Numbered from the stretch's first letter, positions 23,386-33,160 are shown. The stretch is 48,796 nt of DNA from a virus (IMGVR_UViG_3300044940_000153:1-48796), one strand, 5' to 3'. The notes: generated from the letters alone by a model not told the origin. Program-made: numbers and translations.

Positions 23386-23433
23386 ATTTCAAAAATATCA
23401 ACCTATTGCAGAAGTAAGAATTGGAGCGAATAA

Positions 23434-23682
23434 TCAATGTACAGGTATTGGTTCAGCATCAACGTCAATAACATTTTCGTCCGGATCGGTTTGTTCTAAG
23501 ATGTCTATTGCGCATTCAAGTTCTTCTTCATTACATTTGATTACACGAGAATACGTTATATGCTCATCGTCAAAACATATTAATACAGATACTAATGCTA
23601 TGTCTTCTTGATGTAATCTATTAGCAAGGGACTGCAATACCCCTTCCGCGCGCTTGAATTGTTCTTCCTGTTTTGAGGTCAT
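23434..23682 (-). CDS. Small acidic hypothetical protein
   Basis: 82 aa, strongly acidic (EELECAIDILEQTDPDENVIDVDAE), beginning MTSKQEEQFKRAEGVLQSL. An N-terminal helix, a short beta segment (ALVSVLICFDDEHITYSR) and a disordered tail. Upstream the sequence repeats ATTACTACATT. Last gene of the late operon, followed by a strong terminator. Function unknown. Confidence 0.65.
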   Translation of the reverse strand: MTSKQEEQFKRAEGVLQSLANRLHQEDIALVSVLICFDDEHITYSRVIKCNEEELECAIDILEQTDPDENVIDVDAEPIPVH

Positions 23683-23706
23683 AATGTAGTAGTAATGTAG
23701 TAATAA

Positions 23707-23991
23707 TTATTTATTTTTGTCAATGTGTTTTTTGATGGCTTCCTGTTTACGTATCCATGATTGATACGATTGATAATACTTTTCAACCGTCATAGATTGG
23801 AGTTCTTCTTTGCCTGAAATCGTTTCGGCAATGATTAAACAGGTTTCGTCAAATTCGTCTCGCTTGGTATTGATAGCTTCAAAGAATGATTGAAAGTTGC
23901 TTTGTCTAGCCCCGCTATTTTTAGGGAATAGGTCAGGAAATCGTGCTGTAAGTCTTGCGTAAAAAGTTTGTACCTCTTGAACACATCGTCC
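23707..23991 (-). other. Frame-shifted continuation of 24440 gene
   Basis: After the T9 run at 24000-23992 the minus-strand frame one base back stays open for about 95 codons to a TAA at 23707. It reads GRCVQEVQTFYARLTARFP..., FFEAINTKRDEFDE..., MTVEKYYQSYQSWIRKQE..., a normal-looking soluble helical protein, and it accounts for the otherwise empty 23683-23834 interval. Reached by -1 ribosomal frameshifting, by transcriptional slippage adding one base, or by a miscalled homopolymer. A 28-aa internal start at MTVEKYY is possible but less likely. Confidence 0.6.
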
Positions 23992-24440
23992 AAAAAAAAA
24001 CTTTGCAGATCAGAATCACCCAATACCAATTCCTTTTTCAATAAGTAATGTGCCGGCGAGGGTTCGTCAGGTTCATCATTAATCATGTAATAGGATATGC
24101 AAAAGTGAATCAACGCCTCACGACTCCAATTCATTCTTAACCGTGCTTCTAATTCGGTTTCATGAACGATAGCATCAACGATTTTGCCGGAGTTTAGGCA
24201 TTCATTCATCAAACGGCAATGCTCTAATAACCATTCACGCGTTAGATTCATCGTTAGGAATGCCTCAGAGTCTTCGAGTTCTAACTTGCGTGAAATGTGC
24301 ATTTGCAGGGGGTCGTTATATACGTACCACCGGTTGCCTTTTTTATCGGCATAAACCAACATACGATTTGGGTTAACGACCGTTTTTTTTCTGCTAAAAA
24401 TGCTACTAAATAGGTTAGTAAATAGGTTACGAATTTTCAT
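23835..24440 (-). CDS. Late protein ending at T9 slippery run
   Basis: 201 aa in the zero frame. The N-terminus is basic and Phe/Ser-rich (MKIRNLFTNLFSSIFSRKK); the middle (~27-145) is helical and acidic with Cys. At residues 147-150 (SFFL) the gene crosses nine consecutive T. Zero-frame reading gives 51 more residues; one base back gives 95, making a product of about 245 aa. Expression of a short and a long form would resemble tail-assembly chaperones, but those usually precede the tape-measure gene, whereas this one follows the terminase. Start overlaps the terminase stop. Confidence 0.7.
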   Translation of the reverse strand: MKIRNLFTNLFSSIFSRKKTVVNPNRMLVYADKKGNRWYVYNDPLQMHISRKLELEDSEAFLTMNLTREWLLEHCRLMNECLNSGKIVDAIVHETELEARLRMNWSREALIHFCISYYMINDEPDEPSPAHYLLKKELVLGDSDLQSFFLDDVFKRYKLFTQDLQHDFLTYSLKIAGLDKATFNHSLKLSIPSETNLTKPV

Positions 24441-25728
24441 AAATCCAACTGTTTTTTTTGAGTGCGTCCCTATGATAGGTAGCTATGTAATATCGGAAAC
24501 AATCTAATAAGTGCGATTGATGTTTGTCTTTATTTTTGTTAATTTTTCCGCCATTGTCCGCTTCTACATATAGCAAGTCTTCAATAAGATACTTACATGA
24601 CGGATCAATAAAGAATTTCTTATGATGTGTCAGGACAAAGTTAACGAGGGCGCGGGAATTGGCGTGCGAATCGTTGATTATTGGGGTACGAATCAACTGC
24701 CGGCTGATGCCTAATTCCTTTTCAATAATAACATAGTAATTAATGTTCCCGTCTGAAATAGCTGAACGGGCGTAACCTGTTGCATCACCGGTAACGCCGT
24801 TTATATTTCGGAAATCACTACGGATACGTCGGCAAAGTTCGTGAATATTCGAGTTCATCAACCGGTATTCCTTAATAATCCGTACCTCATTAGGCAATTC
24901 CTGCCCGGCAATACACGTGATCGGTTCAACATTAAAGTCAAATGACAATAACACCGGCAGGCTTGGGTCATATGCACACGGCTTAACGTGTTTTTCACGG
25001 CTGAAAGCGTAAGCAAAGGGATTGGAAATATTGTCAACAAACTGCCCATAAATTTCCTGCTGTGCAATAACGTCCGACATGCTCATTTCCACCTCCTTAA
25101 TCATTTCGGGTTCTACAAATACATTATCGTAGCTTGAATAGTTGTATCCTTTGTAACCCTCTTCCCCTTGCTCGCATCGTTGCCACAGCTCCCAAAAGAC
25201 CCCCTTTTTACCCTTTGGTACACCACCCGCAATCAATTTCGATTCCGGGTAGTCAATCATCATCGGCAAAACAGCATTCTTATACAGGTAGTCGTCATCA
25301 TGCAAGATAATACCTGCCTCGTTTAGAAATATCAAATGGTATCCATAACCTTCCCACGTTTGGGGCTTTTCAGCAGAACGGAAATCACAAACGGAACGAC
25401 CTATTTTCAGTGTTTTAGCAGAGATATTATAGGTAAATTCTTTCCCATCTTTGAACCCGTAATTTTTCCGGAGAATCGGCAGAAACATCCGTTCCACGTA
25501 CTTGCGGATATTGTCATACGTAACATCGCCCCAAAGAACGTCTATTGGTTTACCGGACTGATTTGCCGAAACCATCTTATATATGATGTAATGAGCCATC
25601 CCCTTAGTCAACCCGAAACGCCGTCCTTTCGTTATGATTTTGAAGCGGTAATGTTCATCACTGAATAGGCATTCATATTGAACGTCTGATATTTCTAACG
25701 TGCGTACCTGTTTACTATTTCTTTCCAT
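24427..25728 (-). CDS. terL: Terminase large subunit
   Basis: 433 aa from the ATG 25728, overlapping the end of the tape-measure gene by 14 nt. N-terminal ATPase: Walker A-like GRRFGLTKG (~35-43) and Walker B LIFLNEAG (~132-139, Asn in place of the usual Asp). C-terminal nuclease: LLSFDFNVEP (first catalytic Asp), GVTGDATGY, and a final acidic/His segment DKHQSHLLDCFRY. Cuts and packages genome DNA into proheads via the portal. Its position after the tape measure, rather than before the portal, is unusual. Confidence 0.92.
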   Translation of the reverse strand: MERNSKQVRTLEISDVQYECLFSDEHYRFKIITKGRRFGLTKGMAHYIIYKMVSANQSGKPIDVLWGDVTYDNIRKYVERMFLPILRKNYGFKDGKEFTYNISAKTLKIGRSVCDFRSAEKPQTWEGYGYHLIFLNEAGIILHDDDYLYKNAVLPMMIDYPESKLIAGGVPKGKKGVFWELWQRCEQGEEGYKGYNYSSYDNVFVEPEMIKEVEMSMSDVIAQQEIYGQFVDNISNPFAYAFSREKHVKPCAYDPSLPVLLSFDFNVEPITCIAGQELPNEVRIIKEYRLMNSNIHELCRRIRSDFRNINGVTGDATGYARSAISDGNINYYVIIEKELGISRQLIRTPIINDSHANSRALVNFVLTHHKKFFIDPSCKYLIEDLLYVEADNGGKINKNKDKHQSHLLDCFRYYIATYHRDALKKNSWIYENS

Positions 25729-28700
25729 ACCTTGTCTGATTACGCATACGATCACGTTTGTTCTTACGATCTTGTATTGCCCACACCCCACGCTCATTCA
25801 GGATTGCGGTAACTTGCGGAGCGGACTCTTTCAAGTCTTTTCGCATCCCTTGCATTTCGGTAATCAGTTGCTTGTATTCATGCGAACGACCGGGATGGTT
25901 TTGCCCGAATTGCAGAATAATCGCTTTGTGTGAAACCTCCGGGCGTAATTGTGGCAACGCTAAGTCTAATTTAGGGAATACGCTACCTTTGTTTTTAAGG
26001 ACGTATTCAATGCCTTTGATTTGAGCATCCGAAAGTTTATCCCCGTGAATTTGCTCTAATAGATTTTTGAATTTTAATGTATGCTTTCGGGAAAGGATAG
26101 TTTCCCCGCCCTCCGCTTCGATCAGTACCCCGCCTTGCGAATGCCGTTTACCCTTAATAACACCGCGCGAATCCGTTAACGATGCGTCATTAATATCTAC
26201 AATACCCTTTTCAGCTTTGACGGCTTGGGCTTGTGAACGAATTGCTAAGATAGAAGCAAAGATCGCCGCGCCCTGCAAAGCTGCGATCCCTAATGAAACC
26301 GGGAACGGATATTCAGCAAAGGTTCGGGCAATAGCGATAGCACCATTCAAAGCAATCTGTGCAATGGTGTAAGCTTGTAGCTTTTCCAATTCGGAGGCAC
26401 GCTGGCGTTCTAATTCATCCTGCCGTGCCTGTTCTATTTCCAACTGTTCGACCGAAAAGTTTTGCGCCTCTTTGCCACCCGCTTTTAGTGCGTCTGTAAT
26501 TTTGTTGATACGATCCTCTGAAGATTGGATTTGTGCATCTAAGACTTGAATTAAGGCATCTGAACCTGCTTTGAGCGCATCAAAGACCGCGTTACTTACT
26601 ACTTCCGCGATGTTTGTTGATACGTCCACAACCCGCTTAATGCGTTCTTTGAGTAGCTTATCGATGTCAGAATTGGACGCTTTCAGTAGATTATTCGCAT
26701 CTTCACGCTGTTTTTTGAGGGCTTCGAGTGATTCTTGCGCGCGCTTGCGTTGGTTTTCTTCTAAGTTTTCGCCGGTATCCGTGTCCCTGCCTGTACGTAA
26801 CGCCTCTTGCGTTTTGGCAATATTTTCATCTAACAATTTGATGCGTTCCTGCAATACATTGCGGTCGCCGACTAAGGTTTTACGTTGTTGTTCTAATACG
26901 TCCCTTTGTTTGAGGAATGCATCTAATTGATCTTGCGCCAATTTTTTCAAAGCAGGATCGGCATCCGTGCGGGCTAACTCCCGAATTTGGGCTTTATATT
27001 TCTGTATTTGTTCATTTAATACAGCGATTTCATCGTCAATAGCCCGTGCCGATTCCTGCACCCCTCGCAGGCTGAATTTGATTTTACCAATTTCCCCGAA
27101 TTGATTTATAAATGAACCTAAACTACGGCGTGTGGCAGTAACGAAGCTATTGATAACGAGTAAAGATGTGTCGAATGTTTCCCGTAAGTTGCCGGGTGCG
27201 ATGCGATTGCGGAACTTCTCGTTAAGGTCTGTAATAGTGTCAAATGCTTGATTCGTTCGATTGACGAAGTTTTCGGCTTGGGCAACCTGTCTTTCAAAGC
27301 GTTCTTTACGTAGGTTGAGTTCTTCCTGTGCTATCTTCTTTTGGGCTTCAATCAACCGCCGTTCTTCATCTAATATCTTGTTATTGGATGCTGTGATAAC
27401 GTTTGCGCGTTCGATTTCAAGATTACGTAATATCTGAATATCCTTTTCTAACTGCTCACGTTCACCCTGATTTCGGGGCGTGGCAGTGGCAATTTTGTTG
27501 CGAAAGTCGGCAATGGTTGTATCAATGCGTTGTAAATCGGCGGTGAGTTGCTTTTCGATTTCACCCCTATTAGCAATAGTGATTGATATTTCAAGTTCCC
27601 GCTTTTCTTCAAATAAACGGGTATCGGATAATATGGTTCTAAGGTTGTCGAATTGTTTTTGTTGCTGTGCTTTGAGCGATTCCTCAATACGTTTACGCTG
27701 TTCCTCGATCGTCCGTAACTGCAATAAGGCGACCGCGCGCTGTTGCTCCCGTTCTAATTCAAGTCTCTTTTGATTGTTCAGTTGTTCAATATTCAGTCGG
27801 TCAGTGTCGGCGTTGGCTTGGATTTTCGCCTTTTCGGCTTGGTAGGCTTTCTCCAATTCCGCCCGCTTTTGGTTTTGAAGAACGACCGATTTGAGTTCAG
27901 ATATGGACTTTAGTTGTTCCGCCCGTTGCGTATCCAAGTTTTCGAGTGCCGTTTTGCGCCGAATATCTGCTTCGCGTAACGCGTTTTCGGTAGCAAAGGC
28001 TAATTGAATCGTGGCGATACGCTGTTCTGATTCTAATTTTGCCCGTTCAATGCCTTCCTGTGAACGTCGTAACGTAATTTCATCAACCGCTGTTTGGAAC
28101 TGAATTATCCGTACCTGTTCATTTTCACCGATTAACCGTATTTCATCTTTAGCCTTTTGGACGGCATCGAGAAACGGTTTAATGTCAGCTGTTATTTTGA
28201 TCTGAAACTCCTCTTTGTCGCCACCTTCTTTTGCAATCGGTGTAGCTTGTATTTTCTCCCTTTCTTCATTGATTGATTTTTGCGCATCTTTTGCTACTTT
28301 TTGCGCTTGCTTTTTATCCAGCGTCGGTTTAACCGTTGGAGTTATGAAGAAATTACCTGCTTTCTTTTTGTAATCGGCAAGTTGTTTATTAAACGTATTA
28401 GTAGATAGCTCTGGGTTTATATCAAAGTTAGTGCCTAAGAATTGGTTGGATAGTTTCTTGATTTCATTTCCAAAAACCCGCGTACCTACGACCGCTAATT
28501 GCAGGGTTTCGATGATGGCTTTGAGAGGGGCTTGTAACACATTGTAAACCTTGCCTAATAAGTTACCAGCACTCGCAGCATTTGAAAACGAATCAACAAC
28601 TGAATTAACTACCTTGCGAATAGCATCAAAGCCGGAAAAAATCGCATCAATAACTGGCTTCAAAAATGGCACAAATTCGACAATCTTTGTCCGAATAGTA

Positions 28701-30301
28701 TCAATGATCGAATTAACAAATCCAAATACTTTGACAATGCCGGCGGGGATTTGCGCCAAAAACTTGAATTGAGTCTTAATACCATCAAATATGCCCCCTA
28801 ATAAATTTTTGATTAACTCAAATGCAGGTTTGATAACCCCTTCTATAACGCCGGATGATGCTATAAAATTATCAAAAAATATAGTTACCTGCTCGCCCGC
28901 ATCTGATAAGAAAGCCCCAAATTCCTTAAATCCTTTTATTATAGGGTCAAATATAGGTGCAAGTATTTCGCCGACTTGATTAACGAAATTGATTAATCCA
29001 ATTAGGGACTGTGTAGCAAATGTTTTAACATTCACCAAAAATAATTCGAGCCGGTCTCCTGCATCGTCCACTGCAGGACCAAGTATGGCATATTGTTCCT
29101 GTAATGCTCGATTTGCTTGATTTAATGCAATGTTTTCTTGAACGTTTGCATTGGTTGCCCGCTCATTATCGCCTAATGAACTATTGAAATCGGCAAGGAA
29201 TTTCAATAATTTCTCGCCTTGCTTAACCCCCTTATCTCCAAAAATACCGCTTAATAAGTCCCCGCGTTGTTGTGCCGAAAGGTTAAGTTTTTCGGACTGC
29301 TTCCCAATATCTTGTAATGTTTTTATGCCTAATGTCCCAGTTGTTTGCAGTTCATTTTGGATGCGTTTAGAAAATTCGGGACCTAAAACATCAAGGGATT
29401 TAACTACTTCGGGACCAAAATCGGCTAACTTGATACCGGCGTTGCGGACAGAGGCAAATAATTTATTGAGATTAAAACCAGCGTTTGATGCTTGGCGGGC
29501 AAATTCGATAGTCTCTTGCGAGGTGAAGCCCAAACTCCTAAATGCCTCGTCATATTCTTGAATTGTACCTAATAACTTAGGGTCAAGCCCGTTTTCTAAG
29601 CCTTCCGAAAGCAGGGTACTGGCTTCTTGAAGCGTGATGCCCCTATTCTCCGCTAAAGTTTTGGCGGAATCAAGCAAGTCAGTGGCGTTTAATCCAAACG
29701 TGTCTGCCGATGCTTTAAGGTTTATAGCAACATCCGTTAGCTCATCTTCGGTACTGTTTGAAACTAAGTCAATTTGTTTCTTTAAGTCCTCTAATTCTTG
29801 CGCGCCTTGCTTAGCATTGAGGGCTGTTACGACTAAAGCACCACCCAGCGCGGCGACTCCGGCAGTGGCAAGCGTAATAGGGTTAAGTAGTCCCGTAATC
29901 CCACCACTTATACTTGAAAAAGACTGTCCGATTGCGGAAATGTCTCCCGATGCAAGGGCTTCCTTAAACTCTCCACCTTTTTCAATCAGTTCGTTAAATG
30001 AAGTAACTAAATTCCCAGCCTCTTTTGATGCGCCTGATGTGTCAATATCAAAAGCATTTTCTATTTTCCTGCCGGTTTTTGTGGCTTCATTACCTAAGTC
30101 TTTATAATCATTAGTAAGATCGTTCGTTTCCTTTTGGGCAATATCAAAGGATGAGGCGATCACGCGCCCTGTTTGGCGGATATTAGACTGTGTTTTGTCT
30201 GCCTCTGAATTGACATCCTTTAATTTGTCAATAACCCTATCTAATGAAGCGATGATTTGCTTATCGGACAGGGTTAATTCGTAGGTAACATTTGAAGCCA
30301 T
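25715..30301 (-). CDS. Tail tape-measure protein
   Basis: 1528 aa, the largest gene of the window, which sets tail length. N-terminus ~1-110 helical; hydrophobic GLLNPITLATAGVAALGGAL (~134-153); an alpha-helical core with repeated FGxxxxGxxF patterns (~440-620); then very long charged coiled coils (~700-1290, full of ERE/QR/LEKQ runs); and a C-terminal hydrophobic segment PVSLGIAALQGAAIFASIL (~1360-1378) before a basic tail. Length implies a long non-contractile tail. The hydrophobic segments may enter the host membrane at ejection. Confidence 0.92.
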   Translation of the reverse strand: MASNVTYELTLSDKQIIASLDRVIDKLKDVNSEADKTQSNIRQTGRVIASSFDIAQKETNDLTNDYKDLGNEATKTGRKIENAFDIDTSGASKEAGNLVTSFNELIEKGGEFKEALASGDISAIGQSFSSISGGITGLLNPITLATAGVAALGGALVVTALNAKQGAQELEDLKKQIDLVSNSTEDELTDVAINLKASADTFGLNATDLLDSAKTLAENRGITLQEASTLLSEGLENGLDPKLLGTIQEYDEAFRSLGFTSQETIEFARQASNAGFNLNKLFASVRNAGIKLADFGPEVVKSLDVLGPEFSKRIQNELQTTGTLGIKTLQDIGKQSEKLNLSAQQRGDLLSGIFGDKGVKQGEKLLKFLADFNSSLGDNERATNANVQENIALNQANRALQEQYAILGPAVDDAGDRLELFLVNVKTFATQSLIGLINFVNQVGEILAPIFDPIIKGFKEFGAFLSDAGEQVTIFFDNFIASSGVIEGVIKPAFELIKNLLGGIFDGIKTQFKFLAQIPAGIVKVFGFVNSIIDTIRTKIVEFVPFLKPVIDAIFSGFDAIRKVVNSVVDSFSNAASAGNLLGKVYNVLQAPLKAIIETLQLAVVGTRVFGNEIKKLSNQFLGTNFDINPELSTNTFNKQLADYKKKAGNFFITPTVKPTLDKKQAQKVAKDAQKSINEEREKIQATPIAKEGGDKEEFQIKITADIKPFLDAVQKAKDEIRLIGENEQVRIIQFQTAVDEITLRRSQEGIERAKLESEQRIATIQLAFATENALREADIRRKTALENLDTQRAEQLKSISELKSVVLQNQKRAELEKAYQAEKAKIQANADTDRLNIEQLNNQKRLELEREQQRAVALLQLRTIEEQRKRIEESLKAQQQKQFDNLRTILSDTRLFEEKRELEISITIANRGEIEKQLTADLQRIDTTIADFRNKIATATPRNQGEREQLEKDIQILRNLEIERANVITASNNKILDEERRLIEAQKKIAQEELNLRKERFERQVAQAENFVNRTNQAFDTITDLNEKFRNRIAPGNLRETFDTSLLVINSFVTATRRSLGSFINQFGEIGKIKFSLRGVQESARAIDDEIAVLNEQIQKYKAQIRELARTDADPALKKLAQDQLDAFLKQRDVLEQQRKTLVGDRNVLQERIKLLDENIAKTQEALRTGRDTDTGENLEENQRKRAQESLEALKKQREDANNLLKASNSDIDKLLKERIKRVVDVSTNIAEVVSNAVFDALKAGSDALIQVLDAQIQSSEDRINKITDALKAGGKEAQNFSVEQLEIEQARQDELERQRASELEKLQAYTIAQIALNGAIAIARTFAEYPFPVSLGIAALQGAAIFASILAIRSQAQAVKAEKGIVDINDASLTDSRGVIKGKRHSQGGVLIEAEGGETILSRKHTLKFKNLLEQIHGDKLSDAQIKGIEYVLKNKGSVFPKLDLALPQLRPEVSHKAIILQFGQNHPGRSHEYKQLITEMQGMRKDLKESAPQVTAILNERGVWAIQDRKNKRDRMRNQTRYGKK

Positions 30302-30342
30302 GTTGTTTGGGGAGTTAGTTTATTGGGGCTTGTCTGATAGGG

Positions 30343-30840
30343 TTATTCTTTTTGGTCAGGGGTTTGTGTTTCTGCCTTATCAATCAATTCGCCCTTTTCG
30401 TTAAAATCCGATAAGCGTTTTAATATCCAAACAGGCACAGCATATCCCAATTTCCCCGCATTCGTAAGAATGGATACAGTTTCATTGATAATGAGACTGC
30501 AATAGATACCGTATTTGACGATGCTAAAAACCGTTTGCCCAATGCCTGATATAGGAATATGTTGCAATACGTGGCAAAGGATAATCAAAGCGGAATACAC
30601 GATCATTTTCCCAAACACCCGCTTGTATTCCTGACTGCTGAACTTATGTTTTTTCCATGCAAAGTACATCCCAAGCAGGGTATCGGTTACGGATAACACA
30701 AAAAGGAATCCGAGAAACTCCCAATCCGCGAACACGTATTTCTCAAACAGCGCGAGAAAGAATCCCGCGACCCCGCCAAACGGCGCAACTTCCAAAAGCC
30801 TGTACATTCCTTTCGTTGTTATGTAGTCTAAAGAGATCAT
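30343..30840 (-). CDS. Holin, phage_holin_4-like
   Basis: 165 aa. Four hydrophobic segments: ~20-34 (GGVAGFFLALFEKYV), ~42-62 (FLGFLFVLSVTDTLLGMYFAW), ~77-93 (MIVYSALIILCHVL) and ~103-123, then a charged C-terminus. The motif DTLLGMYFAWKKHKFSS and the late NETVSILTNAGKLGY are typical of the Bacteroidota/Firmicutes holin family (phage_holin_4). Forms inner-membrane pores that trigger lysis. Lies just upstream of the tape measure. Confidence 0.88.
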   Translation of the reverse strand: MISLDYITTKGMYRLLEVAPFGGVAGFFLALFEKYVFADWEFLGFLFVLSVTDTLLGMYFAWKKHKFSSQEYKRVFGKMIVYSALIILCHVLQHIPISGIGQTVFSIVKYGIYCSLIINETVSILTNAGKLGYAVPVWILKRLSDFNEKGELIDKAETQTPDQKE

Positions 30841-30843
30841 ATA

Positions 30844-31326
30844 TTAAGCTGTTACGTAGTTGATTTCACTAAGCCAACGAACCCCACCCTTGAATCGTTT
30901 TGCAGATACCATTGAACCCGCAACCAATCGCACCCAATATTCACTGCCTTTCTTAAGTACATATGACACACCGGAAATAAATTGTGTATCGGATGTCATA
31001 ACAAGCCCGGCGGAGGGTAGGGAAATTATCGTATCACCCGCGTCCGGTATATTGAACACAGGTAAGTATTGATGCCATTCTTCAGGAACAAGGAACTCAC
31101 AACCATTGACCAACATGCCAGCTGTATCGTACTGAATATCGTATTCAATACCGTGTATATGAATATTGCTTACAATAAGTTGCAAACTCCATTTTGAAAA
31201 ATCGGACGGGTCTGCAAACCCAATGCCTGAACCCAAGAAATCAATTTTTAAATCCGCCGGAGTCCCCGCTGTAATTTCGGATTTCACAACCCTACCGCGC
31301 GTTTCAAGTAAAAAATCTAATGCCAT
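30844..31326 (-). CDS. Hypothetical virion protein
   Basis: 160 aa, beta-rich (IHIHGIEYDIQYDTAGMLVNG, VSYVLKKGSEYWVRLVAGSM). The start overlaps the stop of the preceding virion gene (TAATG at 31326). Probably a small structural or tail-associated protein. No family recognised. Confidence 0.6.
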   Translation of the reverse strand: MALDFLLETRGRVVKSEITAGTPADLKIDFLGSGIGFADPSDFSKWSLQLIVSNIHIHGIEYDIQYDTAGMLVNGCEFLVPEEWHQYLPVFNIPDAGDTIISLPSAGLVMTSDTQFISGVSYVLKKGSEYWVRLVAGSMVSAKRFKGGVRWLSEINYVTA

Positions 31327-32138
31327 TATACGATACTTTTATCAATGTAAATATAGTCCGATCTTAGTTCACGCTGTACGGTAGTCCCCGCCGGTTTGCG
31401 GTTCGCAAAAACAAGGTTGAAATTCGGAACGCCGTTCGCAGGGAACGTAATACCCGAACCTGATAACATGGTTTCGGTAATAGTATTGATTAGGGTATAA
31501 TCCTGCACGCCTTCAATGCCTGCATAGATTTCAATGCGTTGATTTCCGGCAAAGGGCGCGCCCGTGTAAATGCGAATCTCAAACGTGTGCCACCGATCCA
31601 CCGACGTTGACCATTCCACGCCCGTATTAAGATCATATGTTCCGCCCGTTCCAATTACCCGAAACCGCCATTGATTTGAGTTGCCGAAACCTGCATAGTC
31701 AAAGTACCAAAACATCGCAAACGCAGGTGTAAATGAATTTGTGTTTGCCCATCCAAAACATGCCATTTGGCTGTTTGTCCCCGAAAACGTGGGGCTTGGA
31801 GCAATCGCTTTCATCTGCCAGACCACCTCTGCAACACAGCGCGAAATGTTAATACCACCCCCGCCAACCGCACCGGCTAGCGAATCAATGCACTGTCCTA
31901 CGTTTATACTACTGCCGGTCAAAAGGCGACGGATGCCATCGTGATTGAATTCCGGCGTGCCTTGTGTGGGGGACGGCGCGCCACCCGTTGCCGTGTTGAA
32001 CATAGGAATATCCGCACCCGTCAAAGAAGTTACAAAGTTTTCTTCAAGTGGGAAACCGGGATAGGATTCTAAACCCAAATCTTTGAGCAATAGTACATCA
32101 CCCGTAATTAAGTCGATATATGATTTACCTTTTCCCAT
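31326..32138 (-). CDS. Virion protein with lectin-like jelly roll
   Basis: 270 aa. Residues ~110-255 show the strand pattern of concanavalin/LamG-like domains: FAMFWYFDYAGFGN, WRFRVIGTGGTYDLNTG, WHTFEIRIYTG and QRIEIYAGIEG. The N-terminus has a Gly/Ser/Thr linker and a Cys. A glycan-binding appendage or head/tail decoration protein is likely. Stop overlaps the next start. Confidence 0.6.
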   Translation of the reverse strand: MGKGKSYIDLITGDVLLLKDLGLESYPGFPLEENFVTSLTGADIPMFNTATGGAPSPTQGTPEFNHDGIRRLLTGSSINVGQCIDSLAGAVGGGGINISRCVAEVVWQMKAIAPSPTFSGTNSQMACFGWANTNSFTPAFAMFWYFDYAGFGNSNQWRFRVIGTGGTYDLNTGVEWSTSVDRWHTFEIRIYTGAPFAGNQRIEIYAGIEGVQDYTLINTITETMLSGSGITFPANGVPNFNLVFANRKPAGTTVQRELRSDYIYIDKSIV

Positions 32139-32140
32139 AA

Positions 32141-32716
32141 CTATGCGTAAGTTAATGATGCTCTATTTGCCCAAACCTGATCGAATAGACCCGTGCCGGC
32201 GTATTCAATCGTTTCACCCGAAACGCCCGAAGTTATGCGCATAATTTGCCAGACGGGCGAACTTTCGTTACTGCCGATTTCGGCTTTTCCAACATATGTT
32301 ACCGTAGCCGACGCGCTATCTGAACGAACCGCGTAAGACGTATTAACAGTTGTTGCCGTAATAGTTCCTGTTACTTGTGTAATCTGATCGCCATTCGTTT
32401 GATTGTCGAGAATGGATTGCAGGGTTGCCTCCGTTGCGATACCTGATGAACTGCCAACCGCCGGAATGATCGCATTTAGAGACGTTTTACGTGCTTCAAT
32501 CGCTACTAAGTCGGTTGATTCGATAATCCATTGCGAATCCCCGCCCGTCATGGTTAACTGAAAGTTCGCACCGGATTCAATGATATTGAGAGATTGCCCC
32601 GCCTCAAAGGGTATCTCAACGTCGGGTTCTCCGGCGCGCGAAATAACAACAGCCTTAGATGTTGCCGATTGTCCCGTTATGTCGCTTTCAAGAATCGTTA
32701 TCGTTTGCCCAGCCAT
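32141..32716 (-). CDS. Virion-associated beta-strand protein
   Basis: 191 aa, Ser/Thr/Ile rich with no Cys. The N-terminus (~1-75) carries repeated short strands (TITILESDITGQ, FQLTMTGGDSQWIIES). The middle segment GIATEATLQSILDNQTNGDQ resembles trimeric fibre linkers. The C-terminal ~60 residues are beta-rich. Likely trimeric tail fibre or decoration protein; abuts the lectin-like gene. Confidence 0.55.
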   Translation of the reverse strand: MAGQTITILESDITGQSATSKAVVISRAGEPDVEIPFEAGQSLNIIESGANFQLTMTGGDSQWIIESTDLVAIEARKTSLNAIIPAVGSSSGIATEATLQSILDNQTNGDQITQVTGTITATTVNTSYAVRSDSASATVTYVGKAEIGSNESSPVWQIMRITSGVSGETIEYAGTGLFDQVWANRASLTYA

Positions 32717-32744
32717 GTTAGTTTAGTTAGAAAATGAATGTAGA

Positions 32745-33158
32745 TTATTGTTTTAGAATCATCTTGACAACTGGTTTTTCAATTTCAGTAAACCCCAATT
32801 TCTTGAAAATAGGATAGGATGTTTCTAAAATAGCGGTACATGTAACGGGACACTGCATTTGTTTAGCAATACTTTTCGCATGTTCAACCATCATAGTTAA
32901 GCATCCTTTTTTGCGCATACTCGGGCATGTATAGCAGTCGGATATATGCACCCCATAATGTTCGTAATCGTCAGGGTTTAAGTAAACAATAATAGAACAT
33001 ACGGAACATAATCGTTCTTTATCATAAACCCCAAAAATGGCAACCGTTTCAAATGCACCATTACCAGGATAATCCGCCCCAAAATATTGGGCAACATCCT
33101 CTTTATTTTCCTCAATAAAGTCGAAAAATGTTTGCGAATCTATACGTTTAAGTTCCAT
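32745..33158 (-). CDS. GNAT-family N-acetyltransferase
   Basis: 137 aa from the ATG 33158, three bases after the upstream stop; a longer frame to 33293 overlaps the membrane protein and is not preferred. GNAT signs: strands IFGVYDKERLCSVCSIIVYL, motif A-like region DCYTCPSMRKKGCLTMMVEHA (the usual Q/RxxGxG/A loop is here R-K-K-G-C), and C-terminal YPIFKKLGFTEIEK. May modify a host or phage molecule; substrate unknown. Confidence 0.7.
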   Translation of the reverse strand: MELKRIDSQTFFDFIEENKEDVAQYFGADYPGNGAFETVAIFGVYDKERLCSVCSIIVYLNPDDYEHYGVHISDCYTCPSMRKKGCLTMMVEHAKSIAKQMQCPVTCTAILETSYPIFKKLGFTEIEKPVVKMILKQ

Positions 33159-33160
33159 GA

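Noticed and set aside
29151-30107. Long plus-strand ORFs opposite the tape-measure gene
   Set aside because: They are antisense shadows of a clear coiled-coil coding frame and have no promoter or start context.
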